Part shown: positions 31,978-42,310 of the stretch, piece after piece
Layout of the letters: each line of letters starts with the position of its first letter
Numbering within the stretch: position 1 is the stretch's first letter
NCBI GenBank assembly: GCA_902623995.1
Contig: CACNWE010000002.1
Location: 62,001-126,000 of the forward strand
Reading direction: 5' to 3'
DNA length: 64,000 bases
Source: an uncultured SAR116 cluster alpha proteobacterium
Lineage (GTDB): Bacteria > Pseudomonadota > Alphaproteobacteria > Puniceispirillales > Marisalimonadaceae
Translations under genes and position numbers: made by a program
The notes under the pieces: model-generated
Told to the model about the DNA's origin: nothing
The model's database searches: none
The model's input: only the letters and a program-made list of their open reading frames with translations

Positions 31978-32880
31978 ATGGAAAATAATGATATAATCTC
32001 TACAACTAGCAATATCATAAATGTAAATGAAGAAACATTCATGAGTGAAGTTATAGAATCTTCTAATATAAAGCCAGTCATTGTTGATTTTTGGGCTCCA
32101 TGGTGTGAGCCATGCAAAACTCTTACACCGTTATTAGAAGATGCTGTTAAAGGTTATAGACAAGAACTAATTTTAGCCAAAATTGATATCGATCAAAATC
32201 AAAATATTGCTGCACAATTGAGAATTCAATCTATTCCCACAATTTATACTTTTTTTGAAGGTAAAGTGGTTGATGGATTTCAAGGAGCTAAATCAAATAG
32301 TGAAATAATCGAATTTGTTAAAAAATCAGCAAGTTTAAATGGCCCTGGACAAGAAGTTGAAGATTTAATTTTAAGTGCAAAAGAATGTATAGAATTGAGG
32401 GATTGGAACAGTTCTTTAGAAATTTCTCAAAAGATTTTAGAAAAAGATCCAAAAAACCATATTGGTTTTGGAAATCTTATTCGCTCAATGATTGGTTTGG
32501 ATAAATTTAAAGAAACAAGAGAACTAATAAATAATTTAGCTACAGAAATTAAAAACTCAAAGTCAGTTGAAGATGCAATTTCATTGCTCGAAACTTCTGA
32601 GAAGGCATTTAAAGCAAAAGGAAATATCGAAGATTTGGAAAAAAAACTAAAACAAGAACCAGATAATTTAGATTATCTATTACAAATGGCAGTTGCTTTA
32701 TTTGGTATAGGTAAAATTGAAGATTCTTTTGAAATGCTTTTGAAATCAATTAAAATAGATAAGGAGTGGAATGAACAAGCAGCTAGAAAGCAGTTGCTGG
32801 AATTTTTTTCGTCAGCAGGCATTGAAGCTAAAGAGACTATTATTGCCAGAAAAAAACTAGCAACCTTGTTGTTTTCTTAA
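31978..32880 (+). CDS. thioredoxin-TPR co-chaperone (CnoX/YbbN-like)
   Basis: 300 aa. A thioredoxin domain (about 15-120) with active site WAPWCEPCKTL keeps both cysteines, as in alphaproteobacterial CnoX. It is followed by a helical TPR region with repeats such as KDPKNHIGFGNLIRSMIGL and EPDNLDYLLQMAVALFGIGK. Such proteins protect substrates from aggregation and overoxidation and pass them to GroEL/DnaK. Ribosome site GAGGAG before ATG 31978. Heads a same-strand run with the LON-domain and DUF971 genes. Confidence 0.85.
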   Translation: MENNDIISTTSNIINVNEETFMSEVIESSNIKPVIVDFWAPWCEPCKTLTPLLEDAVKGYRQELILAKIDIDQNQNIAAQLRIQSIPTIYTFFEGKVVDGFQGAKSNSEIIEFVKKSASLNGPGQEVEDLILSAKECIELRDWNSSLEISQKILEKDPKNHIGFGNLIRSMIGLDKFKETRELINNLATEIKNSKSVEDAISLLETSEKAFKAKGNIEDLEKKLKQEPDNLDYLLQMAVALFGIGKIEDSFEMLLKSIKIDKEWNEQAARKQLLEFFSSAGIEAKETIIARKKLATLLFS

Positions 32881-32895
32881 TTTGGATAAATTTAA

Positions 32896-33552
32896 ATGAA
32901 TGATAATCTTAAACAAAAATTAAAATTACCAGATATTATTCCAATATTTCCATTGAAAGGTGTCGTAATGTTTCCAGATACTTATCTTCCATTGAATATT
33001 TTTGAACCTCGTTATTTAAAAATGATAGATAAGGCTATTTCAAATGAAAATAGATTAATTGGTATGATACAACCTAAAAATTCAAATGAAAAAGATGACA
33101 CACTAAGTCTTCACAAAATTGGATGCGCTGGTAAAATTGTAAAATTCGAAGAAACTGACGATGATAGATATTTAATTACTCTTAAAGGTTTGATTAGATT
33201 TAATTTAATTTCGGAAAAAGCTAATGACCAAGAATTTAGAGAAGCAAATATTAATTGGGAAAATTTTAGTAATGATTTGAACACAAATCTGAAATCCTCA
33301 GATTTTAGTACTTTAAAGATAACTCTAAAAAATTTTTTTAAGATAAAAAACATTAGAGCAAACATGGACATAATTGATACATTTAATGAATATAATTTTG
33401 TAGATCAAATAACTATGATATGTCCTTTAGCAAATAACGAAAAACAATTATTACTAGAAACAACTTCTATTTTAAAAAGAAACAAGTTATTACAAACCAT
33501 ATTGGATAGCTACATTAACGAAGAAAATATTTCCGATTTAAGCAAACATTAA
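32896..33552 (+). CDS. LON N-terminal substrate-binding domain protein
   Basis: 218 aa matching the stand-alone Lon N-terminal domain: IIPIFPLKGVVMFPDTYLPL, NIFEPRYLKMIDKAI and the GCAGKIVKFEETDDDRYLIT block. No ATPase or protease domain follows, so it is not Lon itself. Commonly found next to ybbN-like genes in alphaproteobacteria, as here (15 bp downstream). Confidence 0.9.
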   Translation: MNDNLKQKLKLPDIIPIFPLKGVVMFPDTYLPLNIFEPRYLKMIDKAISNENRLIGMIQPKNSNEKDDTLSLHKIGCAGKIVKFEETDDDRYLITLKGLIRFNLISEKANDQEFREANINWENFSNDLNTNLKSSDFSTLKITLKNFFKIKNIRANMDIIDTFNEYNFVDQITMICPLANNEKQLLLETTSILKRNKLLQTILDSYINEENISDLSKH

Positions 33553-33593
33553 AAAGTGAAGTTTGAACTCTTAGGTTTTTTAAAAGGAATGAC

Positions 33594-33920
33594 ATGGAAG
33601 TTTTACCTACTTTAATTCAAAAAAGAAATAATGGTAAATATTTATTAATTCATTTTGATGATAATTCAAAGTATAATATTTCTTCAGAATTATTGAGGGT
33701 GGAAAGTCCATCTGCTGATATACAAGGTCATGGCGGTCCCAAAATTGTGGTGAGAAACAAAGGAAATGTTTTAATTGATCAAATTGAACCTGTAGGTAAT
33801 TATGCCATAAGAATTATTTTTTCTGACAATCATTCATCAGGCATTTACAGTTGGGGATTATTATATGATTTTGGAAATAATCATGACAAATATCTTAAAA
33901 AATATTATAATTCTCTGTAA
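33594..33920 (+). CDS. DUF971 (GBBH-like N-terminal domain) protein
   Basis: 108-aa stand-alone domain with WGLLYDFGNNHDKYLKKYY at the end and the early LIHFDDNSKYNISSELLRVE block. The family resembles the N-terminal domain of gamma-butyrobetaine hydroxylase and is often linked with Fe-S maintenance genes. Convergent with the ubiH-like gene, one base apart. Confidence 0.85.
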   Translation: MEVLPTLIQKRNNGKYLLIHFDDNSKYNISSELLRVESPSADIQGHGGPKIVVRNKGNVLIDQIEPVGNYAIRIIFSDNHSSGIYSWGLLYDFGNNHDKYLKKYYNSL

Positions 33921-33921
33921 A

Positions 33922-35124
33922 TTAAATTGATGCTAAATCTCTAAATATATTTTTAAGGTTAGTTTTATTTAAATTTTCCATACCTCTCGTTAACAATGAC
34001 TGTGTTTTATTTGAAGTCGAAGTAAATCCAAAAAACATTAGGTCTGTAAAAACTGACATTGAAATATTTCTTGGTAATCTCTCTTTCTTGTAAAAGTCTA
34101 AAATTGATACATCGCCAAGATCATTTCCAACTCTTAAACAATTTTGTATTGCGGTTAATGCAGCAACACAATCTCTTAAGGATAGGTTAAGTCCCTGTCC
34201 TGCCAATGGATGGATTGAGTGAGCGGCATCACCTATCAAAATTGTTCTATAAGATGTTGGATTGAGTACAAGATTTAAGTTAAGATCCCAATAAGACAAT
34301 TTATTATCTATTTTATTTATTTTTTTTACAGGACTAAAATTAAGATTAATCTTTGAAAAAAACTTATTTAGTTCATTACATATAAAATGCTCTGGACTTT
34401 CTTTTGATATGATTTTTTTAAGCTCGCTTTTTTCAATGCTTTGAATAAAATTCACAAGGTTTTTACTTTCATATGGAAGTATTCCAATTGGACCAATATT
34501 CGTAAATGCTTGAATAGCTGTTGAATTGTGATTTTTAGATTGTTTTAAAAAACCAGAAATTGCAATGTGCTTAGTTTTTTTGTTTATAGTATTTATTGAT
34601 AGTAATTTTCTTAGATAAGAATTCTTTCCGTCTGCTGACAAAACTAAATGTGTATTGATAAAAGTTTTATTTTCTAAATATAAGGTTCTTTCGAATTTGT
34701 TGCATTTAGTATTAGTAACAAAACTTTTGTACTGTTTAATACCTTTTAGTTGTTCTTCTATAGAAATTAAAACAACGTCATTTTTGATTATCGCACCAAG
34801 TTCTTTTTTTGAATCAACTTTGTCCCATTCCAATGGCGATGTATAATTAGGACCAAACACTTTTATATTTTGAACTGAAGTATAATCGTTTTTTTTAAAT
34901 TTTTTTAAAATATTTAAATTTTTCATCAATTCTAAACTGGTTTTATTATAAAAAGTTGTTCTAAAATCATCTTTTGATTTTAAATTTGGCTTAATCCAAC
35001 CTATATCACTTAACTCGAACATATTTGAATTTTTTAACAACAAAACCATCATAGCCCCTGTTATTCCTCCTCCAACAACACAAATTTTATGAAAATTTTC
35101 CTGTGATAAGTCTTTAATATTCAC
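33922..35124 (-). CDS. FAD-dependent UbiH/UbiF-family monooxygenase
   Basis: 400 aa flavoprotein hydroxylase, probably for ubiquinone ring hydroxylation. It has the N-terminal dinucleotide motif VVGGGITGAMM, a DG motif (SADGKNSYLRK) and the FAD-binding GDAAHSIHPLAGQGLNL. Which ring position it modifies cannot be told from sequence. Confidence 0.88.
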   Translation of the reverse strand: MNIKDLSQENFHKICVVGGGITGAMMVLLLKNSNMFELSDIGWIKPNLKSKDDFRTTFYNKTSLELMKNLNILKKFKKNDYTSVQNIKVFGPNYTSPLEWDKVDSKKELGAIIKNDVVLISIEEQLKGIKQYKSFVTNTKCNKFERTLYLENKTFINTHLVLSADGKNSYLRKLLSINTINKKTKHIAISGFLKQSKNHNSTAIQAFTNIGPIGILPYESKNLVNFIQSIEKSELKKIISKESPEHFICNELNKFFSKINLNFSPVKKINKIDNKLSYWDLNLNLVLNPTSYRTILIGDAAHSIHPLAGQGLNLSLRDCVAALTAIQNCLRVGNDLGDVSILDFYKKERLPRNISMSVFTDLMFFGFTSTSNKTQSLLTRGMENLNKTNLKNIFRDLASI

Positions 35125-35224
35125 TTATGATCTCATTTATTTAGATAACACAATTATAATAGTTTTAAATTTTACCAGTATAATATAAATAAATAAATGT
35201 AAAAAATTATCAGAAGGTTCTAAG

Positions 35225-36430
35225 ATGGTGAACTCAGATTATAATATTTTAAAGGACTGGATGTTTGGGAAACTTACATCTCTCTTGGAGAATATTGAGC
35301 CTAATCCTAAATACCCAGTCTTAAAAATGTCCTTAGGTGAACCTAAATTAGGAGTTCCAAACTTTACAAAAAAAATTTTAGAGGCGAATTATAAAGATTG
35401 GACAAAATATCCCCCAAGTGAAGCAATACCAATTCTTGGAAATAGTATATTAAATTATATAAAAAGAAGATACCCGGGCGCAGATAAACTTATAAAATTA
35501 AATAAAAATATTGTTCCTGTTCCAGGAACAAGAGAACCTTTACATCTTGTAGGTTTATTAGCAAAAAATTTAAAAGCTGGCAAAACAAAAGCTCTAGTAA
35601 CTAATCCATTTTATCATGCTTGGTTGGCAGGAAGCATATCAAGTGGATCTAAAATACATTGGCTAAACTCTCTACCACAAAACAATTATTTACCAGACAT
35701 TTCAAATTTACCTGAGGATTTGTTAAATTCTTCAGTTATAATGTATATTTGTTCCCCATCTAATCCTCATGGTAGTGTTGCTTGCATAGATTACTTAAAA
35801 AAGGCAATACTGCTTGCTAGAAAACATAAATTCATTTTGGCTATTGATGAATGTTATAGTGATATCTATAGAATGAACAAACCTAAACCGACTGGTGGAC
35901 TAGAGGCGGCCCTAAGTTTAGGAAAAAGTCTAGAAAATTTAATAATTTTTAACTCTCTGTCAAAAAGAAGTAATGCGTGTGGGATGAGGGCTGGCTTTAT
36001 TGCTGGAGATGAAAAAATAATTGAAAACTACAAGTTGTTGGTTTCAAATGGCGCTTCGCCAGTCCCAATACCTATTCAAAAAGTTGCAAGTGCATTGTAT
36101 GATGACGATAATCATCAAGTTGAGGGTTGTTTACATTATGACAAAAACTTTGAAATAGCAGAAAAATATTTAAAACCGTTTTATAAAGATTTTATAATTC
36201 CAGAAGCAGGTTTTTTTCTTTGGTTAAAAGTGAATGACGATACAAAAGCAGCCAAGGATTTATGGGAAAAATTTTCTCTTAGGGTCATGCCAGGTAGTTT
36301 TATGGCGAAAGATGTGAATGGTGTTAACCCCGGCAATGGATACTTAAGGATATCCCTAGTAGACAACAAAGAAGTTATTGAGGAAACAATGAGACGTATT
36401 TGTTTATTTTTAAAAATGGATGTTATGTAA
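35225..36430 (+). CDS. dapC: class I aminotransferase, probable succinyldiaminopimelate transaminase
   Basis: 401 aa PLP aminotransferase. YPPSEAIPILGNSILNYIKR, YICSPSNPHGSV, the Asp in AIDECYSDIY and the PLP lysine in FNSLSKRSNACGMRAGF are visible. The opening LSLGEPK-type motif and YPP... block fit DapC of lysine synthesis. dapF lies 14 kb away. Assignment against other class I enzymes is likely but not certain. Confidence 0.8.
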   Translation: MVNSDYNILKDWMFGKLTSLLENIEPNPKYPVLKMSLGEPKLGVPNFTKKILEANYKDWTKYPPSEAIPILGNSILNYIKRRYPGADKLIKLNKNIVPVPGTREPLHLVGLLAKNLKAGKTKALVTNPFYHAWLAGSISSGSKIHWLNSLPQNNYLPDISNLPEDLLNSSVIMYICSPSNPHGSVACIDYLKKAILLARKHKFILAIDECYSDIYRMNKPKPTGGLEAALSLGKSLENLIIFNSLSKRSNACGMRAGFIAGDEKIIENYKLLVSNGASPVPIPIQKVASALYDDDNHQVEGCLHYDKNFEIAEKYLKPFYKDFIIPEAGFFLWLKVNDDTKAAKDLWEKFSLRVMPGSFMAKDVNGVNPGNGYLRISLVDNKEVIEETMRRICLFLKMDVM

Positions 36431-36446
36431 TAATAAAGATTGAGAT

Positions 36447-38810
36447 ATGGAAAAAAAGAGTATTTATATTAAAACAACAAATAAAATATTGTCTTCAATT
36501 TTATTTTTAAGTTCTATATCGTTTTTTTTAGTTTTATTTTCATTTAATCCTGAAGACCCAGGTTGGGGTGTTGTTTCTGACAATATTCCAAAAAATTTTT
36601 ATGGTGAAATAGGTTCATTCTTCTCTGGATTAGTTATAAGAGAATTTGGTATTTTACCTGGATTATTTCTTTCCTCAATTTTATTTATGTGGTCTTTAAA
36701 AATATTCAATGAAACTGTAATATCATCATTTAAAACAAAACTTTTTACAATAGTCTTTATGACTATTTTTAGTTCTTTAGGAGGTACTTATATCGAGATT
36801 CATATAATTCAAAAATTGAATCTAAATTTACCAGTTACAAGTCAAACAGGTATGTCTGAGTGGTTATTGTCGAATTGTTCTAATAAAATCTCTAATTTGA
36901 TAGGTTTTGACATCATTTTATCTCAAACATTTTTAGGGATATCATCTCTAATTATCTCTTTATTCCTATTTTTTTGGATATTATCCACAGGCGAAAAAGA
37001 AATAAAATTTTTTAAATTTTTTTTTAAACCTATCTTTTTACCTTTACTTTGGATATTAACTATGTTTTCAAATTTGTTTTTTTACAGCGATAAAAAATTG
37101 GAAGTTGAACTAGAAGAAGAGAAAAAAGGCATCAGTTTTTTAAGCAAAATTAAAAATAAGTTTTTTAAATTAAAAGGTAATTCGATAAGCAGAAAAAAAC
37201 CTAAAGTAAGAAAAACACCAATTTTAATAAAAAATACACAAAATGAATTATACATAAAGAAAAAGACAGAAAATAACAAGCTATATCAAGATGACTTACC
37301 TTTAGGATCAGAAGGCGGATTTATTTTACCATCTGTAAGCTTACTGAATAATTTTAAAGAAGATATAAAAATTCCTAGTAAAGAAACCCTTGATATGAAT
37401 GCAAAAGTTCTTGAAGGAGTTTTGTCAGATTATTCAATTAATGGAAATATTGAATCTGTTAGGTATGGTCCAGTTGTAACTAGATATGACTTACAACCAG
37501 CACCTGGATTGAGAAGCCAAAGAGTAATATCTTTAGCTGATGATATTGCTAGATCAATGTCAGTTGAAGCGGTACGGGTAGCAATGGTTCCAGGTCAAAA
37601 TGTAATTGGTATTGAGTTACCAAATAAATCCAGAGAAACAGTGATTTTGAGAAATATTTTAGAACATGAGGAATTTCAAAATTCAGATTTTAAATTACCA
37701 GTCTGTCTTGGTAAAAATATAGCAGGATATCCAATTGTTGCTGATCTAACAAGAATGCCGCATTTACTAGTTGCTGGAACAACTGGTTCGGGTAAATCTG
37801 TTGGAATAAATGCGATGATTTTATCATTATTATTTAGACATACCCCAGATACTTGTAGACTTATTATGATTGATCCCAAAATGTTGGAATTATCAGTTTA
37901 TGATGGTATTCCCCATCTACTAACACCAGTAGTAACCGATCCGAATAAAGCAATTATTGCTTTAAAATGGGCTGTTAGAGAAATGGAAACTAGATATATG
38001 TCTATGAGTAAGCTTGGTGTTAGAAATATTGACAGTTATAATGAAAGATTAATTCAAGCAAGAAAGAAGGGTGAAATCCTCTCAAAAAATATTCAAGTTG
38101 GTTTCGATCCAGAAACTGGCCAACCAATTTTTGAGGATCAACAGATAAGTTTAACACCTCTACCTTACATTGTAGTAATAATTGACGAAGTTGCAGATTT
38201 AATGTTGGTTGCTGGAAAAGATATAGAGGCTACAGTTCAGCGATTAGCTCAAATGGCTAGAGCGGCAGGAATACACGTTGTGATGGCTACACAAAGACCT
38301 TCCGTTGATGTAATAACAGGAACAATCAAGGCTAACTTTCCAACTAGAATTTCATTTCAGGTTACAAGTAAAATTGATAGTAGAACAATTTTAGGAGAAC
38401 AAGGTGCTGAACAACTTCTTGGCAGAGGAGATATGTTATATATGTCAGGAGGTGGAAAAGTGACACGTGTACACGGCCCTTTTGTAGAAGATGATGAAGT
38501 TGAAAACATCACAAAATTTTTATCTGATCAATCTAATCCAGATTATGATGAAAGTATTACGGAAGAACCTGAAAATATTTCTTCAAGTGAGTTAGATAGT
38601 TTTAACAACAAAAATGGTAGAGATGAATTATATGATGAAGCCGTTTCTTTAGTTGTAAGAGAAAGAAGGGCAAGTACTTCATTTATTCAAAGACATTTGA
38701 AAATAGGTTATAATAGAGCAGCTACTATAATTGAAAAAATGGAAGATAATAATATTGTGTCCAAGCCAGGTAGAGCTGGAAGAAGAGAAATTCTGATAGA
38801 GGATAATTAA
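36447..38810 (+). CDS. ftsK: DNA translocase FtsK
   Basis: 787 aa, the normal alphaproteobacterial size. The N-terminal part (1-220) has four hydrophobic helices for the divisome. A basic linker (RKKPKVRKTPIL) follows, then the motor with Walker A GTTGSGKS near residue 444, IVVIIDEVADLM (Walker B) and TQRPSVDVITG. The C-terminal winged-helix gamma domain (STSFIQRHLKIGYNRAATII) binds KOPS sites. It moves chromosome ends to dif for resolution by XerCD. Confidence 0.97.
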   Translation: MEKKSIYIKTTNKILSSILFLSSISFFLVLFSFNPEDPGWGVVSDNIPKNFYGEIGSFFSGLVIREFGILPGLFLSSILFMWSLKIFNETVISSFKTKLFTIVFMTIFSSLGGTYIEIHIIQKLNLNLPVTSQTGMSEWLLSNCSNKISNLIGFDIILSQTFLGISSLIISLFLFFWILSTGEKEIKFFKFFFKPIFLPLLWILTMFSNLFFYSDKKLEVELEEEKKGISFLSKIKNKFFKLKGNSISRKKPKVRKTPILIKNTQNELYIKKKTENNKLYQDDLPLGSEGGFILPSVSLLNNFKEDIKIPSKETLDMNAKVLEGVLSDYSINGNIESVRYGPVVTRYDLQPAPGLRSQRVISLADDIARSMSVEAVRVAMVPGQNVIGIELPNKSRETVILRNILEHEEFQNSDFKLPVCLGKNIAGYPIVADLTRMPHLLVAGTTGSGKSVGINAMILSLLFRHTPDTCRLIMIDPKMLELSVYDGIPHLLTPVVTDPNKAIIALKWAVREMETRYMSMSKLGVRNIDSYNERLIQARKKGEILSKNIQVGFDPETGQPIFEDQQISLTPLPYIVVIIDEVADLMLVAGKDIEATVQRLAQMARAAGIHVVMATQRPSVDVITGTIKANFPTRISFQVTSKIDSRTILGEQGAEQLLGRGDMLYMSGGGKVTRVHGPFVEDDEVENITKFLSDQSNPDYDESITEEPENISSSELDSFNNKNGRDELYDEAVSLVVRERRASTSFIQRHLKIGYNRAATIIEKMEDNNIVSKPGRAGRREILIEDN

Positions 38811-39428
38811 TTGCAGATTTTTAAAATCAAATTAAATTTTTTTTTCTATGTCTTATTTTTAATTTTGAATTGTCAAACAGCTTATACTCTTGAAGAAAAC
38901 AAATCAGCAACATCACAAATTGAAAAATTTTTTAACAATCTTATTACACTAGAAGCAAATTTTATCCAGGTAAGTCCTTCAGGAAACGTTAGTAATGGTA
39001 AAATATATTTGGATTTACCAGGTAAGTTGAGAATTGATTATGAAAATCCTAATAATCTCCTAATAACCTGTAAGGGATTTTGGATAGTGATTCAGGATAG
39101 AGAGACTAAAACAACTAACAATATTCCTGTCAAAAGTTCTCCATTTGCTATTTTGTTAGAAAACAAGTCATTTTTAAAAAATCAAAACATTAAAACAGAA
39201 TATAGCATTGAAGCAGGAATAGTCTCATTAAAAATAAAGAGCCAAAACAATGATAAGAAAGAAGGTTTAGTTTTAGAATTTACAGAAAATCCGCTCAGCT
39301 TAAAAAAATGGGTAATTCAAGACTCATTGGGAGAAAATACAACTGTATTGATACAAAATGCAAAATATAATAATGAACTTTCTCATTTATTGTTTTTCCC
39401 AGATAATTTTCCTGAGCCAACCAATTGA
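38811..39428 (+). CDS. lolA: outer-membrane lipoprotein carrier LolA
   Basis: Periplasmic chaperone for lipoproteins. 205 aa with an N-terminal signal sequence (FYVLFLILNCQTAYT), LEANFIQVSPSGNVSNGKIY, PGKLRIDYENPNNLLIT and WVIQD.LGENTTV, all LolA blocks. The start is TTG 38811, directly after the ftsK stop, so translation is probably coupled. ftsK-lolA order is common in alphaproteobacteria. Confidence 0.9.
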   Translation: MQIFKIKLNFFFYVLFLILNCQTAYTLEENKSATSQIEKFFNNLITLEANFIQVSPSGNVSNGKIYLDLPGKLRIDYENPNNLLITCKGFWIVIQDRETKTTNNIPVKSSPFAILLENKSFLKNQNIKTEYSIEAGIVSLKIKSQNNDKKEGLVLEFTENPLSLKKWVIQDSLGENTTVLIQNAKYNNELSHLLFFPDNFPEPTN

Positions 39429-39441
39429 GTACTATCAGATA

Positions 39442-41391
39442 ATGTCAGTAAATGATCTATTTATAAAAGGAAATAGGCTCTTTTTAGAAAAAAATTTTTT
39501 TGGAGCAATAGATGTATATAAAGAGATTTGGATTAAGTTTCCTAAAAATAAAAGATTAGAAGATGAAATAAATAAAAAGATAAAAAAATTTAAACAACCT
39601 ATAGCTCAAACGTTTTCAAAGACAGAAATTGAGAATTTTTTTAATCTGGAGAAATTTGGGAAATCATCGATTGTTATTAGAAAACTCTCAGACACTTTAG
39701 AAAAAAACAAAAATGATATATTAACTATTTCGTTATTAGCTAATTTTTGCTCTCTTGAGGGAAATTACAATAAAGCTATTTACTTTCATAGATTAGCTAT
39801 TCAAAAGCATCCTCTAGAAAGTGCATTTTATCTTAATCTCTCAGATACAATGGTAAAAATTAACAAATTGGAAGATGCCTTAAATGTTTTGTATTATGCA
39901 AAGATATTATCTCTTAAAAATAAAGATATAGATCACAAAATAGCTAAGCTATTAACTGATTTAAAGAGATTTTCAAAATCAAACGAAATTTATCAAGAAT
40001 TAATTGATTATCAAAAAATTAGTAAAGATGTAATTTATAGTTATTGTGATAATTTAATTAAGTATAAAAAAGAAGATGATGTTATACTGTTTATTCAAAA
40101 ATATGAAAAGAAAAATGAAATAGACAGCACACTAAAATCAATATTAGGTTTAGCTTACTTTAAAAAAAAACAATTTAAATTAGCTAAGTCATTTTATTGT
40201 GATTCTATAAATCTAAACAATAAAAATAGTAATACACACACATTATTAGGGGATAATTTTTTAGCAGTTGGTGATTTTGATAACGCAAAACTTTGTTATA
40301 ATAAATCACTTCAGATAAAGCCTAACAACAAGATGGCATTAAATAATTTAGCCTCCCTATATTATTTTAAAGGTGACATAAGTGAAGCTGAAAAAATCTA
40401 TGAATTATCTATTAAACATAATAATAATAATAATAATGACGCATATTATTACTTGGCTCAATGTCAATTAGCACAAGCTAAGTTTAGAAAAGGTTGGAAA
40501 AATTATAAATACAGATGGTTTGCAAACCAATTTAACTCAAAAAAATTAAACACAAACTTACTAGAATTTAATCTTAACAAGAATAAAAAAAATCTACTTT
40601 TATGGAGTGAACAAGGTGTAGGTGATCAAATTCTTTTTTTAAGATTTTTAAAAAAATTAGAACCTTATGTAGATAATTTATTCATTAAAATTGATTCCAG
40701 GCTTCATGAAATAACAAAAAAGATTTATCCAAATATAAGATTTTTAGAAAAAAATGAAAATTATAAAAATTATACTATTGACTATCAATTACCTATGGGT
40801 GATTTGGGGTACTTATTTGTAAAAGATGCTTCATATCTAACCAAATTTAAAAACTATTTAATAGCAGAAAAAAGTTTGACAAATGAATTGAAAAACAATT
40901 TTCAAACAAAAAAGAAATTTATTTGTGGTTTGTCTTGGATTAGTAAAAACGAAGATATAGGAGAAAAAAAAAGTATAAGTTTAGAAATTTTAAAACCTAT
41001 TTTATCTATGGAAAATATAGAATTTTTAGACTTACAGTATAATGATACAAATGACGAAAGAGATAGATTTTTTAAAAATACTGGTATAAAAATAAGGAAA
41101 ATAGAACATATAGACAATTTTAATGATTTGAATGGTTTAACCTCACTAATTGATTTATGTGATTTTGTGATTACAGTTAGTAACACTAATGCTCATATAA
41201 GTGGAGCATTAGGTAAAGATACATTCCTTTTATTACCAAAAGGAAAAGGTAAACTTTGGTATTGGAGTTCGCATAAAGATAGATGTTTTTGGTATAATTC
41301 AATACAAATTATTGAACAAAAAAACATAGATAGTTGGGATTATCCAGTTGAAAAACTTAAAAAAATAATAAAGGAACGAACTAATGGATAA
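39442..41391 (+). CDS. TPR protein with C-terminal glycosyltransferase-like domain
   Basis: About 649 aa from ATG 39442 (a longer ORF from 39358 overlaps lolA and is not preferred). Residues up to about 370 are TPRs, e.g. HTLLGDNFLAVGDFDNAKLC and MALNNLASLYYFKGDISEAE. The rest (LLLWSEQGVGDQILFLRFLK, then LIDLCDFVITVSNTNAHISG) is typical of the TPR-linked ADP-heptosyltransferase-like domain seen near polysaccharide genes. Overlaps the next glycosyltransferase gene by 8 bp. Confidence 0.75.
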   Translation: MSVNDLFIKGNRLFLEKNFFGAIDVYKEIWIKFPKNKRLEDEINKKIKKFKQPIAQTFSKTEIENFFNLEKFGKSSIVIRKLSDTLEKNKNDILTISLLANFCSLEGNYNKAIYFHRLAIQKHPLESAFYLNLSDTMVKINKLEDALNVLYYAKILSLKNKDIDHKIAKLLTDLKRFSKSNEIYQELIDYQKISKDVIYSYCDNLIKYKKEDDVILFIQKYEKKNEIDSTLKSILGLAYFKKKQFKLAKSFYCDSINLNNKNSNTHTLLGDNFLAVGDFDNAKLCYNKSLQIKPNNKMALNNLASLYYFKGDISEAEKIYELSIKHNNNNNNDAYYYLAQCQLAQAKFRKGWKNYKYRWFANQFNSKKLNTNLLEFNLNKNKKNLLLWSEQGVGDQILFLRFLKKLEPYVDNLFIKIDSRLHEITKKIYPNIRFLEKNENYKNYTIDYQLPMGDLGYLFVKDASYLTKFKNYLIAEKSLTNELKNNFQTKKKFICGLSWISKNEDIGEKKSISLEILKPILSMENIEFLDLQYNDTNDERDRFFKNTGIKIRKIEHIDNFNDLNGLTSLIDLCDFVITVSNTNAHISGALGKDTFLLLPKGKGKLWYWSSHKDRCFWYNSIQIIEQKNIDSWDYPVEKLKKIIKERTNG

Positions 41392-42079
41392 CGTGATTGA
41401 CCTTGCAGTTGGATTTGATCAAAAAGAAGCCGTGGCATATCACGCTTTTGTTCAAAGTGTTATAGAGAAGACTTCAATTCCAGTTAGGTTCATGCCTTTA
41501 AACATAAAATCTTTATCGGGATATAGTGAATTGCATACTGATGGAAGTAATGAGTTTATTTATTCTAGATTTTTAGTTCCATATCTAATGAATTTTGATG
41601 GTTGGGCAATATATGTAGATGGAGATATGATTTGTGTTGAAGATATAAAAAAACTTTGGGATTTAAGAGATGAAAAATACGCTGTTCAAGTTGTTCAACA
41701 TGATTATAAAACAAAAATAGCCAAGAAATATTGGGGAAATAAAAATGAGGATTATCCAAGAAAAAACTGGTCAAGTGTTATTATTTGGAATTGTGCTCAT
41801 GAAAAGCACAAAATATTGACACCCAATTTCATTCAAAATCAACCTGGAGCTTTTTTACATCGTTTCAATTGGTTAAATGATGAAGAGATAGGAAACATAG
41901 ATAAAAAATGGAATTGGTTGGCTATGGAATATGAAGAAAAAGATGATGTTAATTTAATTCATTATACTATAGGAACACCTTGTTTTGAGGAATATAGTAA
42001 CAAAAGTTTTTCATCTTATTGGGAAAAGTCATTTTTTAATTTGTTAGATGGATATTATAAAAAAGAAATTTTAAAGTAA
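41384..42079 (+). CDS. GT8-like glycosyltransferase
   Basis: 231 aa with IDLAVGFDQKEAVAYHAFVQ at the N terminus and the metal-binding DxD in AIYVDGDMICVEDI. WNWLAMEYEEKD and NLIHYTIGTPCFEEY give the C-terminal His region. Probably transfers a sugar to a surface glycan; donor and acceptor unknown. Start ATG 41384 lies inside the TPR gene. Confidence 0.78.
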   Translation: MDNVIDLAVGFDQKEAVAYHAFVQSVIEKTSIPVRFMPLNIKSLSGYSELHTDGSNEFIYSRFLVPYLMNFDGWAIYVDGDMICVEDIKKLWDLRDEKYAVQVVQHDYKTKIAKKYWGNKNEDYPRKNWSSVIIWNCAHEKHKILTPNFIQNQPGAFLHRFNWLNDEEIGNIDKKWNWLAMEYEEKDDVNLIHYTIGTPCFEEYSNKSFSSYWEKSFFNLLDGYYKKEILK

Positions 42080-42085
42080 TTTAAA

Positions 42086-42310
42086 ATGAAAAAAAGTCTA
42101 CGTATTGATATTATGATGTCATGGGAATACGGACTGATTATCTTTTTAATTGGCATATCATTAATTATATATGGTGTTATCCAAGGCAAAAAGAAAAATG
42201 AGGATTTCACTAAGACACCTTTTATTAAACCTACCACTAAGTTAGTTTTTGGCACATTTATAACTATCTTCGGCTTGATTCAATTATTACCATTAATTAG
42301 ACTATTATGA
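42086..42310 (+). CDS. small two-TM membrane protein
   Basis: 74 aa with two hydrophobic helices (YGLIIFLIGISLIIYGVIQG and LVFGTFITIFGLIQLLPLI) separated by a charged loop. It starts 6 bp after the glycosyltransferase gene and ends overlapping the convergent 42305 gene by 6 bp. An internal ATG (MMSWEYG) is an alternative start. No family recognised. Confidence 0.55.
   Translation: MKKSLRIDIMMSWEYGLIIFLIGISLIIYGVIQGKKKNEDFTKTPFIKPTTKLVFGTFITIFGLIQLLPLIRLL

Noticed and set aside
39358-39441. Upstream extension of the TPR/glycosyltransferase gene into lolA
   Set aside because: Overlaps the conserved lolA end; ATG 39442 just after the lolA stop is the more economical start.
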